Positions 45,993-54,546 of a DNA stretch of 64,000 nt are shown piece by piece (position 1 is the first letter of the stretch; each line of letters opens with the position of its first letter). This stretch comes from Arenimonas sp. (lineage in GTDB: Bacteria; Pseudomonadota; Gammaproteobacteria; Xanthomonadales; Xanthomonadaceae). The notes beneath the pieces are model-generated. The model worked only from the letters and a program-made list of their open reading frames with translations. It was not told the origin of the DNA and ran no database searches. The stretch is taken from the NCBI RefSeq assembly GCF_022842045.1, contig NZ_JALHQI010000007.1:1-64000 (forward strand). The letters run 5' to 3'. The translations under genes were made by a program, and so were the position numbers.

Positions 45993-48606
45993 CGATCACG
46001 TCCTCCTGCGGCAGCTCGCGCAGGTTGTAGCGGTTGGCCATCACGGCCCCGTAGGCACCGGCGTGGCCGACCAGCAGCACGTCGCCCTCGGCGGTGGCCT
46101 CGGGCAGGCGGCGCTGGCGGCCGATCACGTCGCCGGTCTCGCAGATCGGGCCGACCACGTCGCAGGCGTCGCCGGCGGCATCGTCGAGGCGCGACAGGTT
46201 CACGATTTCGTGCCAGGCGTTGTACAGCGCGGGGCGCAGCAGTGCGTTCATGCCGCCATCGGCACCGACGCGGCGCAGGCCCTGCTTGCGCGTGACCTGG
46301 GTCACGGCCAGCAGCAGCACGCCGCACTCGGCGACCAGGTAGCGGCCAGGCTCCACCCACAGCGCGTACTGCGGGTAGGCCGCCTTCACTTCGGCCAGCG
46401 CGGCCGCGTAAGCGGCGACGTCGAAGGGCTCGGCCTCCGGGTCGTAGGCCACGCCCAGGCCGCCGCCGACGTCGATGAAACCGACCGTGCCGATGCCCTC
46501 GGCCAGCGAGGCCAGCTGCGCGTAAACGGTGTGCCAGTGGCGCGCGTCGTGGATGCCGCTGCCGATGTGGGCGTGCAGGCCGGTGATGCGGGCACCGGCG
46601 GCGCGCGCGGCGTCGAGGAATTCGGGCAGCGCCTCGGCGGCCAGGCCGAACTTGGCGTCCTTGCCGCCCGTGCGTACCTTCTCGTGGTGGCCGTGGCCAA
46701 AGCCGGGGTCGAGCCGCAGCACGATGTCGCGGCCGCGGAACAGGTCCGGCCACTGGCGCAGCGGCGTCGCGGAATCGATGGTCACGTGCACGCCCTTGCC
46801 GAGCGCGGCCGCGTACTCGCGCTGCGGCGCGAAGCTGGGCGTGAACAGCACGCGGTCGGGCGCCAGCGCCGGCAGCACGCGGTAGAGATGCTCCAGCTCG
46901 CCGCGCGACACGCATTCGAACCCGAAGCCTTCGGCCTCGAGCGCCTGCAGCACGCGCGGGTGCGGATTGGCCTTGAGCGCGAAGAAGCGACGGTCGATCG
47001 CGGCCACGCCGGCGATCTCGCGCGCCCGCTCGCGCACCGTCGGCAGGTGGTACACGTAGCGCGGCGTGCCGGCCTGGGCCAGGTGCAGCAGGCGGCCCGA
47101 CTGCCGCTGCCACCACGTGGGCGGGCGCAGCGTCGCCGGCTGGTCGATGCGGCGCCAGCTGGGGCCGAACACCGCGGCCTCGCTCACCGGCATCGCGCCC
47201 GACTGCGCCAGCAGCGCGTGCAGGCGCGGCAACATGCCTTCGGCCAGGCCCTCGTCCACCACGAAGGTGAGGTTGAGGTCGTTAGAGGACTGCGAGATCA
47301 GGTGCACGCGCTCGCGGCCGAACTCGGCCCAGACATCGGACAGCTTGTGCAGCATCGAGCGCATGCCGCGCCCGACCAGGGTGATCGCGGCGCAGGGCGC
47401 GATCACCTTCACCCGGCACACCTGCGCCAGGTCGGCGCACAGGGCGTCCAGCACGTTGGTGCTGACCAGGTTGTCGCTGGGGTCGAGCGAAACGGTGACG
47501 TTGGCCTCGGACGAACCGATCAGGTCGATCGACAGCCCGTGCGCCTTGAAGCGCTCGAACACGTCGGACAGGAAGCCGACCTGCTGCCACATGCCGATGG
47601 TTTCCATCGACACCAGCACGATGCCGCGGCGCGAGCTGATCGCCTTGACGCCCGGCAGCGTGGTGGCCGAGGAATCGATCACCGTGCCCGGCATGTCCGG
47701 CCGCTCGGTGTCGCGGATCCACAGCGGCACCCGCGCCTCGCGGCAGGGATGGATGCAGCGCGGATGCAGCACCTTGGCGCCGGTGGTGGCGATTTCCTGC
47801 GCCTCTTCGTAGTCCAGGCGCGACAGCAGGCGCGCATCGGGTACCGCACGCGGGTTGGCGCTGAACATGCCCGGCACGTCGGTCCAGATCTCCACGCGGC
47901 GCGCGCCCAGCAAGGCGCCGAAGTAGGCGGCGGACGTATCGGAACCGCCGCGCCCGAGGATGGCGGTGCCGCCGTCCGGGGCGCGGGCGATGAAGCCCTG
48001 GGCGATGCGCAGCGACGGGCCCGCCGCGGCGAAGCGCGTGCGCAAGCCGGCGTCGCCGGTGTAGTCGCAGCTGGCCGACAGGCGCTTGGCCCAATCGGTC
48101 TGGTTGGGCAGCGGGCGCGCGTGGATCCATTCGCGCGAATCGGTCCAGCCCACGTCCAGGCCCTGCGTACGAAGGTACGCCACGCCCAGCGTGGACGAGA
48201 GCAGTTCGCCCTGGGCCAGCACCTCGGCCTGCCAGTCGAGTCCGCCGGCGGCGCGGCGCGGGTCGGCGCCGAGCGCACGCAGGGCCGCCAGGCGTTCGCC
48301 GAGCGCGAGCGCGGGGTCGAGTGAAAGTTCGCGACAAAAGTCCTCGTGGCGCTGCACCAGCGCCGCGATCCGGGCGTCGGTGCCGGCCGCATCCGCGTGG
48401 CCGTCGCAGATGGCCTGCAGTTCATTGGTGACGCCGGAAACGGCCGACACCACCACCAGCACCCGCGCACCCTCCTCTTCGGCCCGGCGTTTCATCAGGC
48501 GGCCGATGGTGTCCCAGCGATGGCGTCGGGACACGGACGTGCCTCCGAACTTCAGGACGATCCAGTCCGGTGCGTCGGCACCGGCGGCGGGCGCGGATGG
48601 GCTCAT
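45985..48606 (-). CDS. lysAC: Bifunctional aspartokinase / diaminopimelate decarboxylase
   Basis: An 873-residue fusion of the first and last enzymes of lysine synthesis. Aspartokinase part: KFGGTSVSRRHRWDTI at 19-34, GRGGSDTSAAYFGALL and two ACT-like segments near 320-470 (VSMETIGMWQQVGFLSDVF). Decarboxylase part from about 515: PLP-lysine in FFALKANPHPRVLQAL, GGGLGVAYDP, EPGRYLVAECGVL and CETGDVI. The same fusion is typical of Xanthomonadaceae. Control of lysine and meso-DAP flux by one polypeptide, cotranscribed with murL-murD2, ties DAP use to peptidoglycan stem synthesis. Confidence 0.93.
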   Translation of the reverse strand: MSPSAPAAGADAPDWIVLKFGGTSVSRRHRWDTIGRLMKRRAEEEGARVLVVVSAVSGVTNELQAICDGHADAAGTDARIAALVQRHEDFCRELSLDPALALGERLAALRALGADPRRAAGGLDWQAEVLAQGELLSSTLGVAYLRTQGLDVGWTDSREWIHARPLPNQTDWAKRLSASCDYTGDAGLRTRFAAAGPSLRIAQGFIARAPDGGTAILGRGGSDTSAAYFGALLGARRVEIWTDVPGMFSANPRAVPDARLLSRLDYEEAQEIATTGAKVLHPRCIHPCREARVPLWIRDTERPDMPGTVIDSSATTLPGVKAISSRRGIVLVSMETIGMWQQVGFLSDVFERFKAHGLSIDLIGSSEANVTVSLDPSDNLVSTNVLDALCADLAQVCRVKVIAPCAAITLVGRGMRSMLHKLSDVWAEFGRERVHLISQSSNDLNLTFVVDEGLAEGMLPRLHALLAQSGAMPVSEAAVFGPSWRRIDQPATLRPPTWWQRQSGRLLHLAQAGTPRYVYHLPTVRERAREIAGVAAIDRRFFALKANPHPRVLQALEAEGFGFECVSRGELEHLYRVLPALAPDRVLFTPSFAPQREYAAALGKGVHVTIDSATPLRQWPDLFRGRDIVLRLDPGFGHGHHEKVRTGGKDAKFGLAAEALPEFLDAARAAGARITGLHAHIGSGIHDARHWHTVYAQLASLAEGIGTVGFIDVGGGLGVAYDPEAEPFDVAAYAAALAEVKAAYPQYALWVEPGRYLVAECGVLLLAVTQVTRKQGLRRVGADGGMNALLRPALYNAWHEIVNLSRLDDAAGDACDVVGPICETGDVIGRQRRLPEATAEGDVLLVGHAGAYGAVMANRYNLRELPQEDVIDD

Positions 48607-48723
48607 GGTTCAAGGTTTAAGATGAGGGGGCGCGGCGCTTGCGCGCGGCGTGCGCCAGTGTAAACGAAGGCGCCGCCGCCACGACTCGCCGGCCTCCCCC
48701 CGCTGCAGAACGGAGCTTCCCCC

Positions 48724-49602
48724 ATGCGCCGCCGTGAATTCCTCCAGCTCGACGTCTTCGCCGACCGGCCCGGGGCCGGCAACCCGCTGGCCGTGGTGCT
48801 CGACGCCCGCGACCTCGACACCGCGGCGATGCAGGCCTTCGCGAACTGGACCAACCTGTCCGAGACCACCTTCGTGCTGCCGCCGGTCGCGGCCGGGGCC
48901 AGCTACCGCGTGCGCATCTTCACCCCGCGCCAGGAGCTGCCGTTCGCCGGCCACCCCAGCATCGGCACCGCGCACGCGGTGCTCGAGGCCGGGCTGGCGC
49001 AGGCGGTGGACGGCCAACTGGTGCAGGAATGCGCGGCCGGGCTGCTCCCGATGACGGTGTCTGGCGAAGGCCAGGCCCGCCGCATCGCCGTGCGTGCGCC
49101 GCGCGGCCGGCCGCGGCCGCTGCGCGTACCGCACGAAGACGCGCTGGCGGCGGCGCTTGGCCGGGCCCGCCTGGGCGCGCTGGCGCCGGCGCTGATCGAC
49201 AACGGGCCGGCCTGGTGGGTAGTGGAGCTGGCCGACGATGCCGCCGTGCGCGCGATGGCGCCTGACCTGGCCGCCATCGCCGCGCTCACCGACCTCACAG
49301 GCGCCGTCGGCCTGGCGGTGTTCGGCCGCACCGCGGCCGGCAGCGACCACCAGCTGGCGGTGCGCGCCTTCTGCCCGGCCGACGGCATTCCCGAGGACCC
49401 GGTCACCGGCAGCGCCAATGCCGCCATCGCCGCCTGGGTCCACGAATGCGGCGCCCTGGCCGCGCTCGGCAGTCGCTACGTGGTGAGCCAGGGTCGTGAG
49501 GTGGGCCGGGACGGCCGGATCGAGGTGAGCGTGGACAAGGACGGGGAAGCCTGGATCGGCGGCTGCACCCAGACCGTCATCCGCGGCACGCTGGACTGGT
49601 AA
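48724..49602 (+). CDS. PhzF family protein, copy 1
   Basis: A 292-residue PhzF-fold isomerase-like protein. N-terminus QLDVFADRPGAGNPLAVVLD, catalytic Glu in LSETTFVLPP near 48, GHPSIGTAHAVLEAG, and an intact EDPVTGSANAAIAAW near 218. PhzF itself isomerises DHHA in phenazine synthesis, but most homologues, as here, are outside phenazine operons and unassigned. GGAG precedes the ATG. Divergent from lysAC over 117 bases. Confidence 0.88.
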   Translation: MRRREFLQLDVFADRPGAGNPLAVVLDARDLDTAAMQAFANWTNLSETTFVLPPVAAGASYRVRIFTPRQELPFAGHPSIGTAHAVLEAGLAQAVDGQLVQECAAGLLPMTVSGEGQARRIAVRAPRGRPRPLRVPHEDALAAALGRARLGALAPALIDNGPAWWVVELADDAAVRAMAPDLAAIAALTDLTGAVGLAVFGRTAAGSDHQLAVRAFCPADGIPEDPVTGSANAAIAAWVHECGALAALGSRYVVSQGREVGRDGRIEVSVDKDGEAWIGGCTQTVIRGTLDW

Positions 49603-49633
49603 CCTGCACGCCCCCACCCGGGCAGGACGCCCC

Positions 49634-50509
49634 ATGCCGCGCCAGTTCGTACAGCTCGACGTCTTCGCCGCCAAACCCGGCGACGGCAACCCACTCGCCG
49701 TCGTGCTCGACGCCGCTGGCCTGGACGACGCCGCGATGCAGGCGATCGCGCGCTGGACGCGGCTGCCGGAAACCACCTTCGTGCTGCCGCCGACGACGCC
49801 GGCGGCCAGCTACTGCCTGCGCATCTTCAGCCCGCGCCGCGAAGTGCCCTTCGCCGGGCACCCCAGCATCGGCAGCGCACACGCCGTGCTCGACGCCGGC
49901 CTGGCTGCGCCGCGCGACGGCCAGCTGGTGCAGGAATGCGCCGTCGGCCTGCTGCCGATCGAAGTGCGCGGCACCGGCCGTGACCGCCGGCTCGCCGTGC
50001 GCGCGCCGAAGGCCCGCGTGCTCGAGATCGGCCAGCCCGACGACCCGCGCCTGTTCGCCGCACTCGAAGGCTTCACCGCCGGCGCACTGCCGCCGGTACT
50101 GATGGACGGCGGGCGCCGCTGGTGGCTGGCCGAACTGAGCGACGAGTCCTCGGTGCGTCGCCTGGTGCCGCGCTGGGACGCCGTGAGCGCGCTGGCGCGC
50201 GACCACGAGGCGATGGGCCTGTGCGTGTTCGCCCGCTGCGAGGGCCGCGATTACGACCTGGTGGTGCGCGCGCTGGTCGGCCAGCCCGGCCAGGTCGAGG
50301 ACGCCGCCTCGGGCGCTGCCAACGCCACCCTGGCGGCATGGCTGCACGAGCGCGACGCGCTGCCGCACGCCAGCGGCCGCTACGTCGTCAGCCAGGGCCG
50401 CGAAGTCGGCCACGATGCGCGCCTGGAGCTGCGCGTGGACGCCGACGGCGACGTCTGGTCGGGCGGCCAGGTGCAGACGGTCGTTCGCGGCGAACTTGAC
50501 TGGGATTGA
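49634..50509 (+). CDS. PhzF family protein, copy 2 (degenerate motif)
   Basis: A 291-residue tandem paralogue, 31 bases after copy 1. It keeps QLDVFAAKPGDGNPLAVVLD, LPETTFVLPP with the catalytic Glu, and GHPSIGSAHAVLDAG. The EDPVTGSAN motif has changed to EDAASGAAN, losing the Pro-Val-Thr. The C-terminal YVVSQGREVG is the same in both. It may act on another substrate, or only as heteropartner, since PhzF proteins are dimers. AGGA precedes the ATG. Confidence 0.86.
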   Translation: MPRQFVQLDVFAAKPGDGNPLAVVLDAAGLDDAAMQAIARWTRLPETTFVLPPTTPAASYCLRIFSPRREVPFAGHPSIGSAHAVLDAGLAAPRDGQLVQECAVGLLPIEVRGTGRDRRLAVRAPKARVLEIGQPDDPRLFAALEGFTAGALPPVLMDGGRRWWLAELSDESSVRRLVPRWDAVSALARDHEAMGLCVFARCEGRDYDLVVRALVGQPGQVEDAASGAANATLAAWLHERDALPHASGRYVVSQGREVGHDARLELRVDADGDVWSGGQVQTVVRGELDWD

Positions 50510-50523
50510 GCCCGCGCCCCTTG

Positions 50524-50547
50524 TGGGAGGGACTTCATTCCCTCCCA
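50524..50547. repeat. Collapsed REP hairpin between phzF copy 2 and the amidohydrolase
   Basis: TGGGAGGGA (50524-50532), loop CTTCAT, TCCCTCCCA (50539-50547). It keeps the outer stem of a two-arm element but has lost the inner part. It lies between convergent genes, where a hairpin could aid termination. Confidence 0.75.
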
Positions 50548-50557
50548 AAGGGTGGCG

Positions 50558-52219
50558 TTATTTCTTTTCGTAGACGGGCTTGCCGTCGACCCAGGTGGAC
50601 ACGACTTCGAGCTTGGGCAACTGCGCCGGCGCGATCGTCAGCGGATCGCCGCCGAGGATGACGAAGTCGGCGCGGTAGCCCGCCACCAGCTTGCCCAGTG
50701 CCTTCTCATCGAACGACGCGTGCGCCGCGTCGGCGGTGAAGCCGGCCAGCGCCTGCTGCGGCGTGAGCTTCTGGTCGGGCAGCCAGCCGCCGGCCGGCAT
50801 GCCCTTGAGGTCGGCGCGGGTGACCGAGGAATACAGGCCCAGGCGCGGATCCACCGATTCCACCGGGAAATCCGAGCCCAGCGCCAGCGGCACGCCGGCA
50901 TCGCGGAAACGCTGCCAGGCGTAGGCGCCTTCCAGCCGCGCCTTGCCGACGCGCGCTTCTGCCCACGGCATGTCCGAGGTGGCGTGCGTGGGCTGCATCG
51001 AGGCGATCAGCTTGAGCGTGGCGAAGCGCGGGATGTCGGCCGGCGCCACCACCTGCGCGTGCTCGACGCGCCAGCGGTGGTCGGTGCCCGCGGCCTCGCC
51101 GAGCACCTTGGCGTAGGTATCGAGCACGATGCGGTTGCCGCGGTCGCCGATGGCGTGGCTGGCCGGCTGCACGCCGCAGTCGCGCGCCTTCTGCACGGCG
51201 GCGGCATAGGCCGCCGGTTCGGTGACCAGCAGGCCGCGGTGGCCGGGCTCGTCGCTGTAGTCCTCCAGCAGCGCGGCGCCGCGGCTGCCTAGCGCGCCGT
51301 CCACGTAGAACTTCACGCCGCGCATGGCCAGGCGCCCCTTGGGGTGTTCGTAGGCGCGGCCGGCGCGGCACAGCGCCGCCAGCGACGCCGAGTCGCCGTC
51401 GGCGTAGGCACGGATGCGCAGCGGCAGGCGGTCGGCGTCGGCGAATTCGCGCATCAGGCGCAGGTCGGCCAGCGACACGCCCATGTCGTGCACGCCCGTG
51501 AGGCCGTGCTTCACCGCGGCCTCCAGCGCCCGCTCGAGCGCCTCGGCGCGCAGGGCGGCGTCGGGCGCCGGCACCACTTCGTCGATCACCGCCGAGGCGG
51601 TGTCAATGAAGACGCCGGTGGCGCGGCCGTCCGCGCGCAGGATGCGGCCACCCTCGGGCTGCCAGTCGCCGCCGAGGTCGCGCTTGGCGGCGCGCATCGC
51701 GGCGCTGTTGGCCCAGCCGGCATGGCCATCCACGCGCTCGAGCCAGACCGGGCGGTCCGGGAAGGCGGCGTCGAGGTCGGCGGCCGTGGGGAAATCCTTG
51801 CCCGGCCAGTCGTTCTGGTCCCAGCCGCGACCGAGCAGCCAGGCGCCCTCGGGCAGGGTGGCCTCGAAGGCCTTCAGGCGGGCGATGACTTCTTCCTTGC
51901 TGGCGGCGTCCACCAGGTCGGCGCGCAGCAGCGCGAAGCCCAGGTTCATCAGGTGTGCGTGCGCGTCGATCAGGCCGGGCACCACGTCGCGGCCGCCGGC
52001 ATCGACCAGTTTGATGCCCGGGTACTTCGCGGAAAGTGCCTCGGCGTCGTCGCCGACGTGGACAATGCGTCCCTCCGCGTCCCAGGCCAGCACCGCGCGC
52101 ACGGGCCAGTCCGCTTCGCCGGTGTGGATGCGCGCGTTGACCAGGCCGGTGATGTCGCTGGCGGTTACGGCGCCGGGCAGCAGCGCGGCAAGGGCAAGGA
52201 CGAGGTGAAGACGACGCAT
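50558..52219 (-). CDS. Exported amidohydrolase (YtcJ-like)
   Basis: A 553-residue metal-dependent hydrolase of the amidohydrolase_3 type. Signal peptide MRRLHLVLALAALLPGAVTA. Metal ligands appear in VVPGLIDAHAHLMNLGFALL near 88, SHAIGDRGNRI near 348 and the Asp in LALGSDFPVESVDPRLG. The lysine-carboxylate ligand may be in KFYVDGALGSRG. GGGAG precedes the ATG at 52219. Substrate unknown; N-acyl or cyclic amides are the family's usual substrates. Confidence 0.88.
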   Translation of the reverse strand: MRRLHLVLALAALLPGAVTASDITGLVNARIHTGEADWPVRAVLAWDAEGRIVHVGDDAEALSAKYPGIKLVDAGGRDVVPGLIDAHAHLMNLGFALLRADLVDAASKEEVIARLKAFEATLPEGAWLLGRGWDQNDWPGKDFPTAADLDAAFPDRPVWLERVDGHAGWANSAAMRAAKRDLGGDWQPEGGRILRADGRATGVFIDTASAVIDEVVPAPDAALRAEALERALEAAVKHGLTGVHDMGVSLADLRLMREFADADRLPLRIRAYADGDSASLAALCRAGRAYEHPKGRLAMRGVKFYVDGALGSRGAALLEDYSDEPGHRGLLVTEPAAYAAAVQKARDCGVQPASHAIGDRGNRIVLDTYAKVLGEAAGTDHRWRVEHAQVVAPADIPRFATLKLIASMQPTHATSDMPWAEARVGKARLEGAYAWQRFRDAGVPLALGSDFPVESVDPRLGLYSSVTRADLKGMPAGGWLPDQKLTPQQALAGFTADAAHASFDEKALGKLVAGYRADFVILGGDPLTIAPAQLPKLEVVSTWVDGKPVYEKK

Positions 52220-52292
52220 GGCGGGCTCCCGTGAGAAGGGCCCTACCCTACAAGCATTCCCGTCCGGCGCAAATCTGCAGCGCCGCAACGAA

Positions 52293-52360
52293 CTGCAGGA
52301 GGGACGTCAGTCCCGAAGCTTGTCCGCGAGAAGCTTCGGGACTGAAGTCCCTCCTACAGG
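52293..52360. repeat. Complete two-arm REP element between glycine-zipper and amidohydrolase genes (23-nt spacer)
   Basis: Arms GGGACGTCAGTCCC (one change) and GGGACTGAAGTCCC with spacer 52315-52337. It occupies most of the 144-base gap, ending four bases before the stop codon of the glycine-zipper gene. Confidence 0.92.
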
Positions 52361-52363
52361 GGG

Positions 52364-53038
52364 TCAGCCTTCGGGGGTGACGTCGACGCGGACGCGGATC
52401 TCGTGGCCCGGGTGGTAGTCGGTGACCGTCTCGAACTCGCGGCCGGCGTATTCATAGCCGACGCGGTAGCCGACGACGCGGCCTTCGCGCGGGTAGTCGC
52501 TGACGATGCGGCAGCGCTCGACTTCCCGCAGTGCCGGGTTGTAGCGGGCGTCGTGCGGGCCGTAGGCGCGCTCGCGGCTGCGGCGCTCCATGTCGTTGCC
52601 GACCGCACCGCCGATCACGGCGCCGACCACGGTCGCGGCCTGGCGGCCGTCGCCGTTGCCGACGCTGTTGCCCAGCACGCCGCCGACGATGGCGCCCAGC
52701 ACGGCGCCGCTGCCGCTGGGGCGGCGCGGATCGCGGCGGGCGTAGCGCGGGTTCGCGTACGGGTCGTAGTAGTCGTGCACCTCCTGCACGGGCGAGGCCT
52801 CGCGCCAGCACTCGCGGCGGCTGACGGGCTGTGCGCGCTCGACGATGGGCTCGACGCGGATGACGCGGGCCAGGTCGTAGGCGGAGCCGCGGGACGCGTA
52901 GCCACGGTCGTCATGGCCGCGGTAGTCGCCGTAGCCCTGTTCGTAGCCGTAATCCGGGGCGTGGTAGTCCTGCGCGCTGACGCCGCCGGCGGCCAGCGCC
53001 ACGGCGAGGACGAGGGTTCGGGGAACGAGGCGGTTCAT
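52364..53038 (-). CDS. Glycine-zipper 2TM-domain surface-antigen-like protein
   Basis: A 224-residue exported protein. Signal peptide MNRLVPRTLVLAVALAAGGV. A Tyr/Asp/Gly-rich region follows, then the glycine zipper GAVLGAIVGGVLGNSVGNGD and VVGAVIGGAVGND near 120-150, as in the Rickettsia 17-kDa antigen family. Cysteines at CWREA and CRIVSDYP are conserved in the family. It probably sits at the outer membrane or periplasm. AGGAG precedes the ATG at 53038. Confidence 0.85.
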   Translation of the reverse strand: MNRLVPRTLVLAVALAAGGVSAQDYHAPDYGYEQGYGDYRGHDDRGYASRGSAYDLARVIRVEPIVERAQPVSRRECWREASPVQEVHDYYDPYANPRYARRDPRRPSGSGAVLGAIVGGVLGNSVGNGDGRQAATVVGAVIGGAVGNDMERRSRERAYGPHDARYNPALREVERCRIVSDYPREGRVVGYRVGYEYAGREFETVTDYHPGHEIRVRVDVTPEG

Positions 53039-53156
53039 GGCAGCTCCTGACGCCGGAGGGCGTGGGCGAATCCTCGGGCCGCCGCGCCCAACCGGCGCTG
53101 AACCTTCCGGGCTGGCCGCCGGCCTGGCCTCCTCCGTTGCCAGCCATTCAACTGCC

Positions 53157-53222
53157 CCTGTGGGAGGGACTTCAGTCCCGATGCCTTTCGCCGAAACGCA
53201 TCGGGACTGAACTCCCTCCCAC
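53157..53222. repeat. Complete two-arm REP element forming the end of the alpha/beta hydrolase gene (23-nt spacer)
   Basis: Arms GGGACTTCAGTCCC and GGGACTGAACTCCC (one change) with spacer 53180-53202. In the hydrolase phase the 23-base spacer gives HRD and then the TGA of the second arm, which is the gene's stop codon. Confidence 0.92.
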
Positions 53223-53900
53223 GGCGGCAGCGAGCCAGGCGGCAGCTTGGGTGGCGACGGCGGGCGCGTCGCGCCCCAGCAGCGGGGCGACGTGGCTGCC
53301 GGGCAGCGGCACGACGCCGGCGCCGAGCGAGGCGGCCAGGGCGGCACTGGCTTGGAACGGCACGTCGGCGTCGTCGCGAGAGGCCATCACCAGCGTCGGC
53401 GCATCCGACGCGGGCAGCGCGACGCCTGCGCGCGCCGCGTCCATCACCGCGCCGGACTCGTCGCGCCAGCGCCGGAAGGCGAACAGCGCCGCCGCGGCGT
53501 CGGCCTCGGGGATTGCGCGCCGCGTGCCCGCCAGGCTCGCGCGCTGGCGCCACGGAACCACGACCGGGGACGGTTCGGCCGCCAGGCCCGCCGGCGGCAT
53601 CGGGTTCACCAGCACGCGGGCGTCGGCATCCGCGCCTTCCAGCAGCACCAGCAGGCCGCCCAGGCTGGCGCCGACCAGCGCCACCCGATCGGCCTCGCGG
53701 CGGGCGCGGGCCAGCCAGTCCGCGACCTGGGCGCGGTAATCCGCCAGGCGCGTCGCGGCCAGGCCCGCCGCGGCCGGCTGCAGGTCGGGCGCGAACACGC
53801 GCCAAGCTCCGGCCGCGAACACCCGCGACCAGGCGTCCCACTCCCAGCCGCCGCCGCCCGCGCCGTGCACGAGGACGACGGCGCGCCGGGCTTCAGACAA
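53172..53900 (-). CDS. Alpha/beta hydrolase with REP-derived C-terminus
   Basis: A 242-residue alpha/beta hydrolase. Oxyanion region VVLVHGAGGGGWEWD, nucleophile Ser in VALVGASLGGLLVLL near 97, acid in LVMASRDDADVP and His in PLPGSHVAPLLG. The last 17 residues (VGGSSVPMRFGERHRD) and the stop codon come from a REP element, so the ancestral end has been replaced. The start is TTG at 53900, overlapping the OsmC gene by eight bases. The substrate is unknown. Confidence 0.85.
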   Translation of the reverse strand: MSEARRAVVLVHGAGGGGWEWDAWSRVFAAGAWRVFAPDLQPAAAGLAATRLADYRAQVADWLARARREADRVALVGASLGGLLVLLEGADADARVLVNPMPPAGLAAEPSPVVVPWRQRASLAGTRRAIPEADAAAALFAFRRWRDESGAVMDAARAGVALPASDAPTLVMASRDDADVPFQASAALAASLGAGVVPLPGSHVAPLLGRDAPAVATQAAAWLAAAVGGSSVPMRFGERHRD

Positions 53901-54321
53901 GCTTCGCGTCCAGCGTGACCGGCAGCGACAGCGCCTTCGAGATCACGCAGTTCTCCTTGGCGTTGGCGGCGATGTCGGCGAAGGCCGCGGCGTCGATGCC
54001 CGGCACCGTCGCCGTCACCGTCAGGTGCACGCCGACCGCATGCGGGCCGGGCGAGGTCTCCATCGCCACCTCGGCCTGGGTATCGATGCGGGTGGCGGTG
54101 AAGCCGGCGTTCTGCAGGATGAAGCCCAGCGCCATGGAATAGCAGCCGGCGTGGGCCGCGGCCAGCAGCTCCTCGGGATTGGTGCCCTTCTCGTCGCCGA
54201 AGCGGGTGCCGAAGGAATAGCGGGTGCCCTCGAATAGGCCGCTCTGCGGCGTGCTCATGCGGCCCTGGCCGGTCTTGAGGTCGCCCTCCCAGTGGGCGGT
54301 GGCGCGGCGTTTGAAACCCAT
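53893..54321 (-). CDS. OsmC family peroxiredoxin
   Basis: A 142-residue OsmC-type thiol peroxidase. It shows FEGTRYSFGTRFGDEKGTNPE, the first reactive cysteine in AAAHAGCYSMALGF near 60, and the second in AKENCVISKALS near 125. It reduces organic hydroperoxides, probably via lipoyl-dependent reductant in relatives. The 225-base upstream gap before fusA-like has short GC-rich hairpins (for example GGAGGG-7-CCCTCC near 54410) but no clear promoter. Confidence 0.9.
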   Translation of the reverse strand: MGFKRRATAHWEGDLKTGQGRMSTPQSGLFEGTRYSFGTRFGDEKGTNPEELLAAAHAGCYSMALGFILQNAGFTATRIDTQAEVAMETSPGPHAVGVHLTVTATVPGIDAAAFADIAANAKENCVISKALSLPVTLDAKLV

Positions 54322-54546
54322 GGCGATGCTCCGTTGGCGGGCCGCGGGGGCGGCCGGGACCCGCAGTCTACCCCCGCCCCCGGGCCCGGGTTGACCCGGC
54401 GCCGCGTCGGAGGGAGGCTAGCCCTCCCCGGCCCCGCCGGGGCCCGCCATGACCGACGCGCGGTCGCGCGATAAACGACCTGGCAGCGCCTCTGCGCCGC
54501 CGACCATGACGGCCTATCCACCCATCACCCTGGGAGAGACGGCCTC

